Assembly (NCBI GenBank): GCA_012839865.1
Contig: DUMO01000012.1
Coordinates: 1-41,941, forward strand
DNA length: 41,941 nt
DNA from: Clostridiaceae bacterium
GTDB taxonomy: Bacteria > Bacillota > Clostridia > CAYPLH01 > DUMO01
Direction: 5' to 3'
In this document: piece by piece, positions 7,599-15,957 of the stretch
Layout: the number at the start of each line of letters is the position of its first letter
How positions within the stretch are numbered: the first letter of the stretch is position 1
Notes under the pieces: model-generated
The model's database searches: none
What the model saw: only the letters and a program-made list of their open reading frames with translations
What the model was told of the DNA's origin: nothing
Made by a program: the position numbers and the translations under genes

Positions 7599-10500
7599 CT
7601 AAAGCAATCCATACTCAGCCAATCTCTTGTATCTTTCAAATCTTTCCCCTGCATATTGGCCTGCCAGGTCAAACATATCATCTGCAACATCCGGGAATGT
7701 ATTCTTAAGCTGGGTATAGCGCACCTCTCCGTTAATAAAATCCTTAAAGCTGCTCTTAGGCTCTTTGGAATCAAGAATAAACGGATTTTTCCCTGCTTTC
7801 CGAAGGTCCGGATTATACCTGTATAGGTGCCAATAGCCTGCTTCTACAGCTTTCCGTTCTTCCATGATGCTAGTTCCCATACCGGTTTTTATTCCATGGC
7901 TGATACAAGGTGAGTATGCAATTATAAGGGACGGTCCTTTGTACTTTTCAGCTTCGATTATAGCCTTAATGGCCTGGTTCATATCCGCTCCAAGGGCTAT
8001 CTGGGCTACATAAACATAACCGTAGGACATGGCAATAAGCCCCAAATCCTTTTTCCTGACCTTTTTACCTGCAGCAGCCAGTTTGGCAACGGCAGCTGTC
8101 GGAGTGGATTTTGAACACTGCCCACCGGTATTTGAATACACTTCCGTATCCATAACAAATATGTTTACATCATCTCCGCCGGCAAGGACATGATCAAGGC
8201 CGCCAAAACCGATATCATATGCCCAACCGTCACCGCCTATTGCCCAGAAAGACCTTTTTACCAGATAATCTTTATTTCTCATGATTTCTTCAATGATGCT
8301 GTTTCCTGTATAATCATAATCCTTAAGCACATCCAGAATTCTCCTGGAAGCTTTCTTTGAGGCTTCTCCGTCATCTATTGAATCAATCCAGTCTTTAAAG
8401 GCTTCCTTGACTTTGGTGTCTTCAACTGTATGATAAGCCTGTGCAATTAACCCGGCAAGCTTCTCCCTTACCTGCTTTGCCCCTAAGAATAAGCCATACC
8501 CAAACTCTGCAGCATCCTCAAACAGCGGGTTTATCCAGGCAGGTCCCCTGCCTTCCGCATTGGTTGTATATGCAATTGATGGAGCGGAGGCTCCCCATAT
8601 GGATGAACAGCCTGTGGCGTTTGAAATTACCATCCTGTCACCAAACAACTGCGTAAGAAGCCTGATATACGGCGTCTCCCCGCATCCGGGACATGCTCCG
8701 TTAAATTCCAGCAAAGGCCGTACAAACTGGCTGCCCTTAAGTGTTCTGGTATCAATCAGTTCATCCTTTGATGCAACAGTCATGGCAAATTCCCAGTTTT
8801 CAGACTCCATCTCAATTTCCTGCTCTGCTGGTTTCATAATCAGTGCTTTTCCTTTCGCAGGGCATACGTCGGCGCAATTTGCACATCCGGTGCAATCCAG
8901 CGGAGCCACCTGAATACGGTATGTCAAGCCCTCAAGTCCTTTGCCTATGGCCTTTTTGGTCTTGAAGGTGTCGGGTTTTCGCTTCTCTTCCTCTTCGTTT
9001 AAAAGGAAAGGCCGAATGGTTGCATGGGGACAAACATAGGAGCACATGTTGCATTGAATACATTTGTCGATTTGCCATTCAGGAATCATTGGTGCTATGC
9101 CCCGCTTTTCGTAGGCTGTGGTACCCAATGGGAATGTCCCATCCTCCATACCCCTGAAAGCACTTACCGGTAATTCATCTCCCTCATGTCTGGCCATGGG
9201 TCTTTGAATGTTCTTTACAAAATCGGGCTCTCCCTTAACGGGCAATTCTTCATCCTTTGCATCTTTCCAGGAAGAAGGCACTTCCACCTTGATTAAGGCT
9301 TCAATTGCCTTGTCAACAGCCGCTATATTCATCTCCACAATATTTCGCCCTTTTTTACCGTACATTTTCTCTATTGAATTTTTAAGATAGCGAATAGCAT
9401 CTTCATAGGGGATAACATTTGCCAGTTTAAAGAAAACCGCCTGCATTACCATGTTGATCCTGTTGCCAAGTCCCACCTTTGAGGCTATCTCCATGGCATC
9501 GATAATATAAAAATTGATATTGTTCTCTGCAATATATCTTTTAATTGAGCCAGGCAGATTTACTTCCAATTCCTCCACTGTCCATGGACATGTAAGTACA
9601 AAGGTGCCGTCCTTCTTCAAACCCTTGAGAAGATCATACTGGTATATGAAAGCTTTATTATGACAAGCTATATAATCTGCATTATAGACAAGATATGGCG
9701 ACCTGATGGGATTTTTTCCAAACCTCAGATGCGAAATGGTAGTTCCTCCGGACTTCTTGCTGTCATAGGAAAAATATGCCTGCACATGCATTTCGGTATT
9801 GTCCCCGATAATTTTGATTGCGGTCTTGTTCGCTCCGATTGTTCCATCCGAACCAAGTCCCCAAAATTTACAGTTGATTGTGCCCTCCGGAGTCATGTCA
9901 ACTATATCTTCTTCGGGCAGTGATGTGAAAGTAACATCATCAGATATGCCTATTGTGAATCTGTCTTTTGGATTTTCTTTTTTAAGATTATTGAATACCG
10001 ACAGTATTTGGGACGGTCTTGTATCTTTTGAGGATAGCCCGTAACGCCCTCCTACTATAACCGGGATGTTTTCAGAACCTTTGAAAGCCTTGACAACATC
10101 GAGATACAACGGCTCCCCGGGTGCTCCGGGTTCCTTTGTCCTGTCCAGCGCCGCTATTTTTTTCACTGTTTTGGGAATGGCATTTAAAAAATGTGTTTCG
10201 GAAAAGGGTCTGTAAAGGCGTACCCTTACAACTCCTGTTTTTTCTCCCTTTGCGTTCAGATAGTCTACTGTTTCACATATGGTATCGCAGGCTGAGCCCA
10301 TGGCCACAATGACATATTCAGCATCCTCCGCTCCATAGTAATCAAACAGTTTGTATTTTCTCCCGGTTGCCTCTCCCAGGCTGTCCATGTATCCCTGAAC
10401 TATATCCGGAACTGCTGCATAGAAGGGGTTGGCGCTTTCCCTTTGTTGAAAATATATATCCGGATTCTGGGTAGTTCCTCTTACCACCGGGTGTTCCGGG

Positions 10501-11126
10501 CTTAAAGCCCTGTTTCTGAACTCCTCAACAGCTTTATGGTCCACAAGATTTTTAATCGTATCGTAATCAATTACACCTATTTTCTGATACTCGTGGGAGG
10601 TTCTAAAACCATCAAAGAAGTGAATAAACGGTATTCTTGACTTTATTGCCGACAGGTGTGCAATAACACCCAGATCCATTACTTCCTGGACATTGGATGA
10701 AGCAAGCATGGCCACACCAGTTTGCCGGCATGCCATCACATCCTGATGATCTCCGTATATGGACAGTGCATGGGTTGCTATAGCCCTCGCAGCTACATGG
10801 AGCACCCCCGGCAAAAGTTCACCTGCCATTTTGTAGAGACTCGGAATCATTAAAAGTAGTCCCTGGGATGCCGTATATGTTGACGCCAATGCCCCTGACT
10901 GCAGCGCACCTCTCATTGCCGCTGCTGCGCCTGCTTCCGACTGCATTTCAATAACTTTTACCGGCTGGCCGAATATATTTTGCTTTCCATGAGCAGACCA
11001 TTCATCTACTACCTCCGCCATCGGCGTTGACGGTGTTATCGGAAATATGGCTGCCACCTCGGTTAATGCATAGGATGCATAGGCCGCAGCCTGATTTCCG
11101 TCCATTGTTTCTTTTTTCATGTTCAT
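7599..11126 (-). CDS. nifJ: Pyruvate:ferredoxin (flavodoxin) oxidoreductase
   Basis: This 1175-residue single-chain PFOR oxidises pyruvate with CoA to acetyl-CoA, CO2 and reduced ferredoxin in the cytoplasm. Domains run in the usual order: the N-terminal transketolase-like domain (YALTEVAAIFPITPSTPMAE), the central gamma domain (WGLGSDGTIGANKTAIKIIG), two [4Fe-4S] ferredoxin motifs (CIQCNMCSYVCP and CTGCANCADVCP) and the C-terminal thiamine-diphosphate domain. The last contains CPGCGE, GDGWAYDIGFGG and DTEVYSNTGGQ. The length equals that of typical NifJ proteins, so the chain is complete. The ATG at 11126 follows AAGGTGAG; a second ATG two codons on is also possible. The gene is monocistronic. 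A role in central fermentation is expected rather than nitrogen fixation, since no nif gene is near. Confidence 0.98.
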   Translation of the reverse strand: MNMKKETMDGNQAAAYASYALTEVAAIFPITPSTPMAEVVDEWSAHGKQNIFGQPVKVIEMQSEAGAAAAMRGALQSGALASTYTASQGLLLMIPSLYKMAGELLPGVLHVAARAIATHALSIYGDHQDVMACRQTGVAMLASSNVQEVMDLGVIAHLSAIKSRIPFIHFFDGFRTSHEYQKIGVIDYDTIKNLVDHKAVEEFRNRALSPEHPVVRGTTQNPDIYFQQRESANPFYAAVPDIVQGYMDSLGEATGRKYKLFDYYGAEDAEYVIVAMGSACDTICETVDYLNAKGEKTGVVRVRLYRPFSETHFLNAIPKTVKKIAALDRTKEPGAPGEPLYLDVVKAFKGSENIPVIVGGRYGLSSKDTRPSQILSVFNNLKKENPKDRFTIGISDDVTFTSLPEEDIVDMTPEGTINCKFWGLGSDGTIGANKTAIKIIGDNTEMHVQAYFSYDSKKSGGTTISHLRFGKNPIRSPYLVYNADYIACHNKAFIYQYDLLKGLKKDGTFVLTCPWTVEELEVNLPGSIKRYIAENNINFYIIDAMEIASKVGLGNRINMVMQAVFFKLANVIPYEDAIRYLKNSIEKMYGKKGRNIVEMNIAAVDKAIEALIKVEVPSSWKDAKDEELPVKGEPDFVKNIQRPMARHEGDELPVSAFRGMEDGTFPLGTTAYEKRGIAPMIPEWQIDKCIQCNMCSYVCPHATIRPFLLNEEEEKRKPDTFKTKKAIGKGLEGLTYRIQVAPLDCTGCANCADVCPAKGKALIMKPAEQEIEMESENWEFAMTVASKDELIDTRTLKGSQFVRPLLEFNGACPGCGETPYIRLLTQLFGDRMVISNATGCSSIWGASAPSIAYTTNAEGRGPAWINPLFEDAAEFGYGLFLGAKQVREKLAGLIAQAYHTVEDTKVKEAFKDWIDSIDDGEASKKASRRILDVLKDYDYTGNSIIEEIMRNKDYLVKRSFWAIGGDGWAYDIGFGGLDHVLAGGDDVNIFVMDTEVYSNTGGQCSKSTPTAAVAKLAAAGKKVRKKDLGLIAMSYGYVYVAQIALGADMNQAIKAIIEAEKYKGPSLIIAYSPCISHGIKTGMGTSIMEERKAVEAGYWHLYRYNPDLRKAGKNPFILDSKEPKSSFKDFINGEVRYTQLKNTFPDVADDMFDLAGQYAGERFERYKRLAEYGLL

Positions 11127-11208
11127 AGATACTCACCTTGCTTCACTGATTTTACTGTTTAACGTTTGTATATTATTCCACGCATAAGCATTATAAATAC
11201 GAATAAAA

Positions 11209-11376
11209 TCAGTGAATAAGGATTCGGTTTTTGAACAGTTGCGGCTCCAGCAGATGGATTCCTCCGTTGTCGTCACCAAATATGATTAATCCGTCCGCCG
11301 TGTATGCAATCGGCCAGTTGTGAAATGCTCCCCGGTTCATATAAAAATTAGAGTTGCCGGCAAAATAGTTGATCAC
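11209..11376 (-). pseudogene. Beta-propeller (PQQ-like) repeat remnant
   Basis: A 55-codon frame reads FHNWPIAYTADGLIIFGDD then NGGIHLLEPQ, which resembles one or two blades of a PQQ/quinoprotein-type propeller. It begins with GTG overlapping the TGA stop of the preceding gene (GTGA) and ends at 11209. No ribosome site or signal peptide is visible, and a whole propeller needs several hundred residues. I therefore read it as the leftover 3' end of a lost gene. The propeller assignment is by motif impression only. Confidence 0.4.
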
Positions 11377-13097
11377 TTAACCACTTGCGTATCCGGATCT
11401 ATGGAAACAGAAGAAGCTTCTCTGCCGGTATCGCCGCCGCTCTTTATTTCGAGATTAAAATTCAGGGCTGATGCGGTTCTATAACCGCCTGTTACATTAA
11501 ATACTTTAAACCCATGCTGGGCCAGGATTCGCTCTGCAAAGTAGCCCCGCAAACCAACCTGGCAGTATACGATTATAGTTTTGTCCTTGTCCAATTCATT
11601 CATCCGGCTTCTCAGGCTGTCAACCGGGATATTGATTGCTCCTTCAATATGGCCTTTCCCATACTCCACTTCGGTGCGGACATCAACCAGCATATAGCCG
11701 TCTTTATCCATGCCTTTGAATTCCTCCCATGTAATGACATGGGACCTTCCCATAAGCACATTTTGCGCAACAAAACCCGCCATATTAACTGGATCCTTTG
11801 CTGAGGAATAAGGCGGTGCATATGCTGTTTCAAGTTCAGTTAGATCATTTACAGTACCCTTTAAGCGGATAACCGTTGAAATAACATCAATTCTCTTGTC
11901 AACCCCGTCACGGCCAACACCCTGGGCGCCAAGTATTTTACCTTCATCATTGAAAATTAGTTTAAGGGTTATTGGTGTAGCTCCGGGATAATAGGAAGCA
12001 TGGGATGAAGGGTGAATTATAATTACCTTGTAGGGAATTCCTTTTGCCTTCAGGGCTTTTTCATTTGCTCCCGTACCGGCGGCAGTCAGTCCAAACACCT
12101 TGATTATGTTGGTTCCCTGAGAACCTTTATATCTTGAATCAAATCCGGCTGCATTGTCAGCGGCAATTCTTCCCTGCTTGTTTGCAGGTCCTGCGAGGGG
12201 TATGGCTGTTTTTGAACCGGTTACAAAATCAACCACCTCAACCGCATCACCAACCGCATAAACATCTTTCACATTTGTCTCCATTTTTTCATTTGCTAAA
12301 ATGTGTCCCCGTACACCGAGCTTTATCTCGCTGCCTTTCAGAAAATCCGTGTCCGGGACTACCCCGACAGCTAAAATTATAATATCTGCGATAAGCTTCC
12401 TGTTGCTGCTTAATGTGGCTTCCACCCTGTTACCGATACTTGCAAATGATTTAACACCATCATTCAAAATCAATTCAACCCCGTTACCGGCTAGTTCTTT
12501 TTCCACCAGTGCAACCATGTCCCGGTCCAGGAAGGCCAAAACATGGGGAGCCGCTTCCGTCAATGTGACATTTAAACCTCTTTCCCTCAGGTTTTCCGCC
12601 ATTTCAACTCCGATAAAACCACCGCCGATTACAATGGCATCGGCAACATCGTTTCTGTCCGCATAATGTTTGATTTTATCCGTATCATGAATATTTCTGA
12701 GGGTGAGTATTCTTTCATTGTCCACTCCCGGAATGTTTGGTACAAAAGCCTTTGAACCCGGTGAAAGAATAAGGTGATCATAGGATTCAACATATTCTCC
12801 CTTTTCTTTGCTTCTTACCGTTACACACTTCTTTTCAGTATCTATATTAATCACTTCACTGTTGGTTCGAACATCAATTGCGAATCTGCTCCTCATGGCA
12901 TCCGGAGTCTGAACCATGAGCCTGCTCCGTTCTTTTATGGTCCCGCCGATATAATAAGGCAACCCACAATTTGCATATGAAATATAATCACCACGCTCAA
13001 ACAAAATAATTTCCGCATGCTCGTCGAGCCTCCTGAGCCTTGCTGCAGCTGAAGCCCCGCCTGCCACACCGCCGACAATTACAACCTTTTTTTTCAT
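11373..13097 (-). CDS. CoA-disulfide reductase / NADH oxidase-like flavoprotein with C-terminal rhodanese domain
   Basis: The 574-residue protein begins at MKKKVVIVGG, where GGAGGTG stands seven bases ahead. The frame continues upstream to 13256, but that part has no homology. Residues 1-450 form the FAD/NAD(P)H disulfide-reductase fold. They include the FAD-binding GGVAGGASAAARLRR, the redox cysteine Cys44 in SYANCGLPYYIGG, the second dinucleotide site VIGGGFIGVEMAENL and YAVGDAVEV. Residues from about 465 onward form a rhodanese domain with DVRTEVEYGKGHIEGA and the active-site loop CQVGLRG. This fused layout is that of CoA-disulfide reductases with a rhodanese tail. Expected roles are reduction of CoA disulfide or per/polysulfides, or oxygen defence. 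The single redox cysteine favours the CoADR type over glutathione reductase. Confidence 0.92.
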   Translation of the reverse strand: MKKKVVIVGGVAGGASAAARLRRLDEHAEIILFERGDYISYANCGLPYYIGGTIKERSRLMVQTPDAMRSRFAIDVRTNSEVINIDTEKKCVTVRSKEKGEYVESYDHLILSPGSKAFVPNIPGVDNERILTLRNIHDTDKIKHYADRNDVADAIVIGGGFIGVEMAENLRERGLNVTLTEAAPHVLAFLDRDMVALVEKELAGNGVELILNDGVKSFASIGNRVEATLSSNRKLIADIIILAVGVVPDTDFLKGSEIKLGVRGHILANEKMETNVKDVYAVGDAVEVVDFVTGSKTAIPLAGPANKQGRIAADNAAGFDSRYKGSQGTNIIKVFGLTAAGTGANEKALKAKGIPYKVIIIHPSSHASYYPGATPITLKLIFNDEGKILGAQGVGRDGVDKRIDVISTVIRLKGTVNDLTELETAYAPPYSSAKDPVNMAGFVAQNVLMGRSHVITWEEFKGMDKDGYMLVDVRTEVEYGKGHIEGAINIPVDSLRSRMNELDKDKTIIVYCQVGLRGYFAERILAQHGFKVFNVTGGYRTASALNFNLEIKSGGDTGREASSVSIDPDTQVVK

Positions 13098-13321
13098 TGG
13101 ATACACCTCCGTTTTAATGGCAATATGACGTATATAGAATATTCCCCTTATATGTTTTTGGAAAACGTAAATCTTTACGCAACTTGATCTGCATTGTAAA
13201 CTTGAACAGTCCTGCAACTTGGATTTATTGTTCATTATGAGTGCAGAAAAATGCATCCTGTGCTTAAAATGTTAATGCCTACCACCTATTATACTATTAC
13301 TGGAATATAATGTCATTAACG

Positions 13322-13330
13322 TGTTATAAT
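13322..13330 (+). promoter_or_regulatory. Extended -10 promoter for hflX
   Basis: TGTTATAAT is an extended -10 element; no clear -35 lies 17 bases upstream. Transcription would start near 13337, giving a leader of about 100 bases. The 13098-13321 interval serves the divergent flavoprotein gene as well and shows no other feature. Confidence 0.5.
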
Positions 13331-13435
13331 ATTTTTATCCATGCTTGAGAAAGAATCATGCCAAACCGGCAAATGCCAGAAGAAGCAGATGCTTATCAAG
13401 TACTGTATACAATAATGATTAACGGAGGTAGCAAT

Positions 13436-14731
13436 TTGGCGGATATAGAAAAAACAAGCGAAAGCACAACCGGGTATAAAACAGAGCGCGCAATTTTGGT
13501 AGGTTTGGAGGTTGCCACAGGAAAAACGGCAACCGGAATCAGCGAACAGGAAAAATCTCTTGATGAATTGGAGGAGCTTTCAGCCACTGCAGGTGTCATG
13601 GTGGTGGGAAAGATTCTTCAAAAAAAGCAGAGTATCGATCCAGCCACTTTCATTGGCAGCGGCAAGCTTGAAGAATTGAACAGTATGTGTGCTGCCATGG
13701 AAGCTGATGTGGTTATTTTTGATGATGAGTTGACAGGTGCACAGATAAGAAATATAGAAAATAAAGTTGGTATCAAAGTAATTGACCGGACAGTGTTGAT
13801 TCTTGACATATTTGCAAAAAGAGCCCGCTCCAGGGAAGGTAAGCTCCAGGTGGAACTAGCCCAGCTAAAGTACAGACTTCCCAGGCTTACAGGTTTGGGT
13901 TCGGAGCTCTCCAGGCTTGGAGGAGGAATTGGTACCAGGGGTCCCGGGGAAACCAAGCTTGAAACCGACCGGCGCCATATCAGGCGTAGAATCAGCTACC
14001 TGGAAAATGAATTGAAAGAAGTTGACAAACAGCGCAACCTTTTGCGATCCGGGAAAAAAAGAAGCCAATTCCCTGTAATAGCTCTTGTGGGTTATACAAA
14101 TGCCGGCAAATCAACATTGATGAACCGCCTTTGTGATGCAGATGTATATGCTGATGATAAACTGTTTGCGACCCTGGATCCAACAACCAGGAAAATGACC
14201 CTGGATGAAGAAAAGACTATTCTTCTGGTGGATACAGTCGGGTTTATCCGCAAACTGCCCCATGAATTGATTAATGCGTTCAAGTCAACCCTTGATGAGG
14301 TGGTTTATGCTGATGCTTTGCTTCATGTGGTAGATGCATCTGATGCTGATTTTGAAAAACATATTGAAGTTGCAGACAACCTGTTAAAGAGTCTTGGTGT
14401 TCTAGAAAAACCTGCAATTACCGTGTTTAACAAAATTGATCTGGTTGACCGCACAAACTGGTCCATACCCTGGGAAAAAAGAGACAATTCAGTGGAAATA
14501 TCCGCTGCAACCGGGTTTGGCATAGAAACCTTGGTACAGAAAATAGTGGAACTGATTGAATCCGATGTTGCTGAACTGGATTTGCTTATTCCATACGAGA
14601 AAGGTAACATCGTAACTTATATCCACGAAAACGGAGCAATAACAAGCAAGGAATATACCGAAGAAGGTTTCAGGATAAAAGCCAGAATTGACAAAGACAA
14701 GTCAGGTATTCTGAAGGATTATTTAATTTAG
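13436..14731 (+). CDS. hflX: Ribosome-associated GTPase HflX
   Basis: A 431-residue HflX GTPase, which binds the large ribosomal subunit and splits or rescues stalled ribosomes. The N-terminal HflX domain includes the conserved FIGSGK and VIFDDELTGAQ. A glycine-rich linker follows (SRLGGGIGTRGPGETKLETD) with a coiled helix. The G domain has G1 GYTNAGKST at about 219-227, G3 DTVGF, G4 NKID and G5 SAATG. TTG at 13436 is chosen as start because GGAGG lies seven bases upstream. The ATG at 13358 opens a longer frame, but its 26 extra residues show no homology and it has a poor ribosome site. The gene is monocistronic, with an extended -10 promoter ahead and a terminator hairpin behind. Confidence 0.95.
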   Translation: MADIEKTSESTTGYKTERAILVGLEVATGKTATGISEQEKSLDELEELSATAGVMVVGKILQKKQSIDPATFIGSGKLEELNSMCAAMEADVVIFDDELTGAQIRNIENKVGIKVIDRTVLILDIFAKRARSREGKLQVELAQLKYRLPRLTGLGSELSRLGGGIGTRGPGETKLETDRRHIRRRISYLENELKEVDKQRNLLRSGKKRSQFPVIALVGYTNAGKSTLMNRLCDADVYADDKLFATLDPTTRKMTLDEEKTILLVDTVGFIRKLPHELINAFKSTLDEVVYADALLHVVDASDADFEKHIEVADNLLKSLGVLEKPAITVFNKIDLVDRTNWSIPWEKRDNSVEISAATGFGIETLVQKIVELIESDVAELDLLIPYEKGNIVTYIHENGAITSKEYTEEGFRIKARIDKDKSGILKDYLI

Positions 14732-14761
14732 CAAATCAAGCATGCAATTTCTGCACTTAAA

Positions 14762-14800
14762 AAGGCCGGTTGAAGTATTTCCCAACCGGCCTTCCCATTT
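14762..14800 (+). terminator. Terminator downstream of hflX
   Basis: AAGGCCGGTT (14762-14771) pairs perfectly with AACCGGCCTT (14784-14793) and is followed by CCCATTT. The stem is strong and well placed about 30 bases after the hflX stop. The T-run is short. Confidence 0.7.
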
Positions 14801-14943
14801 ATAGCAAGATATTTTTTAATCTCAATATAGCGTATCCCCTGATTACCTCATGCCGGGAATAAAATTATCTTTTGCAATACACTCTTGTCCCGCCTTTTTA
14901 AAAGCAATGCAGCCGGAAATACGTTTAAGAACCTCACACCGCC

Positions 14944-15714
14944 TTACAGATTCTTAAGCTTCGATGCGGCATCCTTGTCCAATATAACGGTTATGTCTCC
15001 CTTGTAAATTTGTATTGCAGAGGCTGTAACTTCGTTGGTTACCGGCCCTTCCAAAGCCTTGGCAACAATATCTGCTTTCTTTGCACCATTTGCAAGCATT
15101 ATGGCGCTTCTGGCCTCAAGAATTGTCCCAATACCCATGGTAATTGCATAATGTGGCATTTCTTCCTTAGGTATTCCCGCAGCTTTATAAAATGCTTCAT
15201 AGTTGTCATCAATGGTTTGTTTTGTTAAAGCCTCCACCCTTGTCCTTGATGTAAAGGGTGACCCCGGTTCATTAAATCCCCAGTGGCCGTCCCCGCCGAT
15301 TCCAAGCACCTGAAGGTCAATTCCGCCCGCCTTTTTGATTTCCTCTTCATAAGCCTTGCAAAATTCTTCAGGGTTCTTAGTCAGTCCGTCTGGTATATGA
15401 GTATTTTCCAGCTTTATGTTTATATGTTTGAAGAGTTCCTCATACATAAATCTTGCATAGCTCTGATCCAGATGGTATGGTTTTGACAAATCCATTCCTA
15501 TACCCAGGTATTCGTCAAGGTTAAATGTCTTGACTCTTGAAAAATCAAGACCTTCTTCTTTATGAAGCCTGATTAACTCCCTATATGTTCCAATTGGAGT
15601 ACTTCCGGTGGCAAGACCAAGCACACAATCCGGTTTCCTTCGGATAAGGTCTGCAATTATGCCGGCTGCGTACTTACTCATTTCTTCATAATTTCCCTTA
15701 ACTACAATCTTCAA
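14944..15714 (-). CDS. nagB: Glucosamine-6-phosphate deaminase
   Basis: The 256-residue enzyme converts glucosamine-6-phosphate to fructose-6-phosphate and ammonia, feeding amino sugars into glycolysis. Family hallmarks are LGLATGSTPIGTY near 36, NLDEYLG near 66, GIGGDGHWGFNEPGS near 133-147 with catalytic Asp, His and Glu, and FTSRTRVEALT. A tryptophan replaces the usual isoleucine after GDGH. TTG at 15714 is taken as the start because GGGGTGA lies six bases upstream and the protein then begins MKIVVKG as relatives do; GTG at 15723 is inside that ribosome site. It has no adjacent nagA. An amino-sugar source could be cell-wall recycling or chitin oligomers. Confidence 0.97.
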   Translation of the reverse strand: MKIVVKGNYEEMSKYAAGIIADLIRRKPDCVLGLATGSTPIGTYRELIRLHKEEGLDFSRVKTFNLDEYLGIGMDLSKPYHLDQSYARFMYEELFKHINIKLENTHIPDGLTKNPEEFCKAYEEEIKKAGGIDLQVLGIGGDGHWGFNEPGSPFTSRTRVEALTKQTIDDNYEAFYKAAGIPKEEMPHYAITMGIGTILEARSAIMLANGAKKADIVAKALEGPVTNEVTASAIQIYKGDITVILDKDAASKLKNL

Positions 15715-15811
15715 TATTATCACCCCAAATGTATAAAGTTTTTTCCATACTCTCTATATTAATTTCTAAAAATACTAATTGCAAGCCTTTGTAAGAGAAA
15801 AGTGCATTTTC

Positions 15812-15838
15812 CGGGATAAAAAAAGGTTAATCCCGGCA
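15812..15838. terminator. Small hairpin between nagB and the anti-sigma gene
   Basis: CGGGAT and ATCCCG flank an A-rich loop. On the reverse strand, the arm is followed only by a short A/T mixture. It could be an attenuator in the nagB leader or a weak terminator. Confidence 0.3.
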
Positions 15839-15874
15839 CAAAGGCCTGCAGTAATTTCTTTTACCGAAATAAAA

Positions 15875-15923
15875 GGGGACGGTTTGTATCCGTCAAAGGA
15901 TGCTGCGGATAAAAACCGTCCTC
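15875..15923. repeat. REP-like palindromic repeat
   Basis: GGGGACGGTTT (15875) and AAAACCGTCCTC (15912) form inverted arms of the family seen at 4851, 27688, 39399 and 40264. A nested pair TATCCG/CGGATA lies inside. The position directly after the anti-sigma gene suits a role in transcript ending. Confidence 0.65.
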
Positions 15924-15957
15924 TGTATATTTAAGAAAATAAGAACCATTATTTTAT

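Noticed and set aside
7599-11126. Nitrogen-fixation context for nifJ
   Set aside because: No nif or fix gene is nearby and PFOR is a general fermentation enzyme in Clostridia.
13098-13256. 53-residue N-terminal extension of the CoA-disulfide reductase
   Set aside because: It contains no flavoprotein features and crosses the ribosome site GGAGGTG that serves MKKKVV.
13358-13435. Upstream extension of hflX from ATG 13358
   Set aside because: The 26 extra residues look unlike HflX and the ATG lacks a good ribosome site, while TTG at 13436 follows GGAGG at the right distance.
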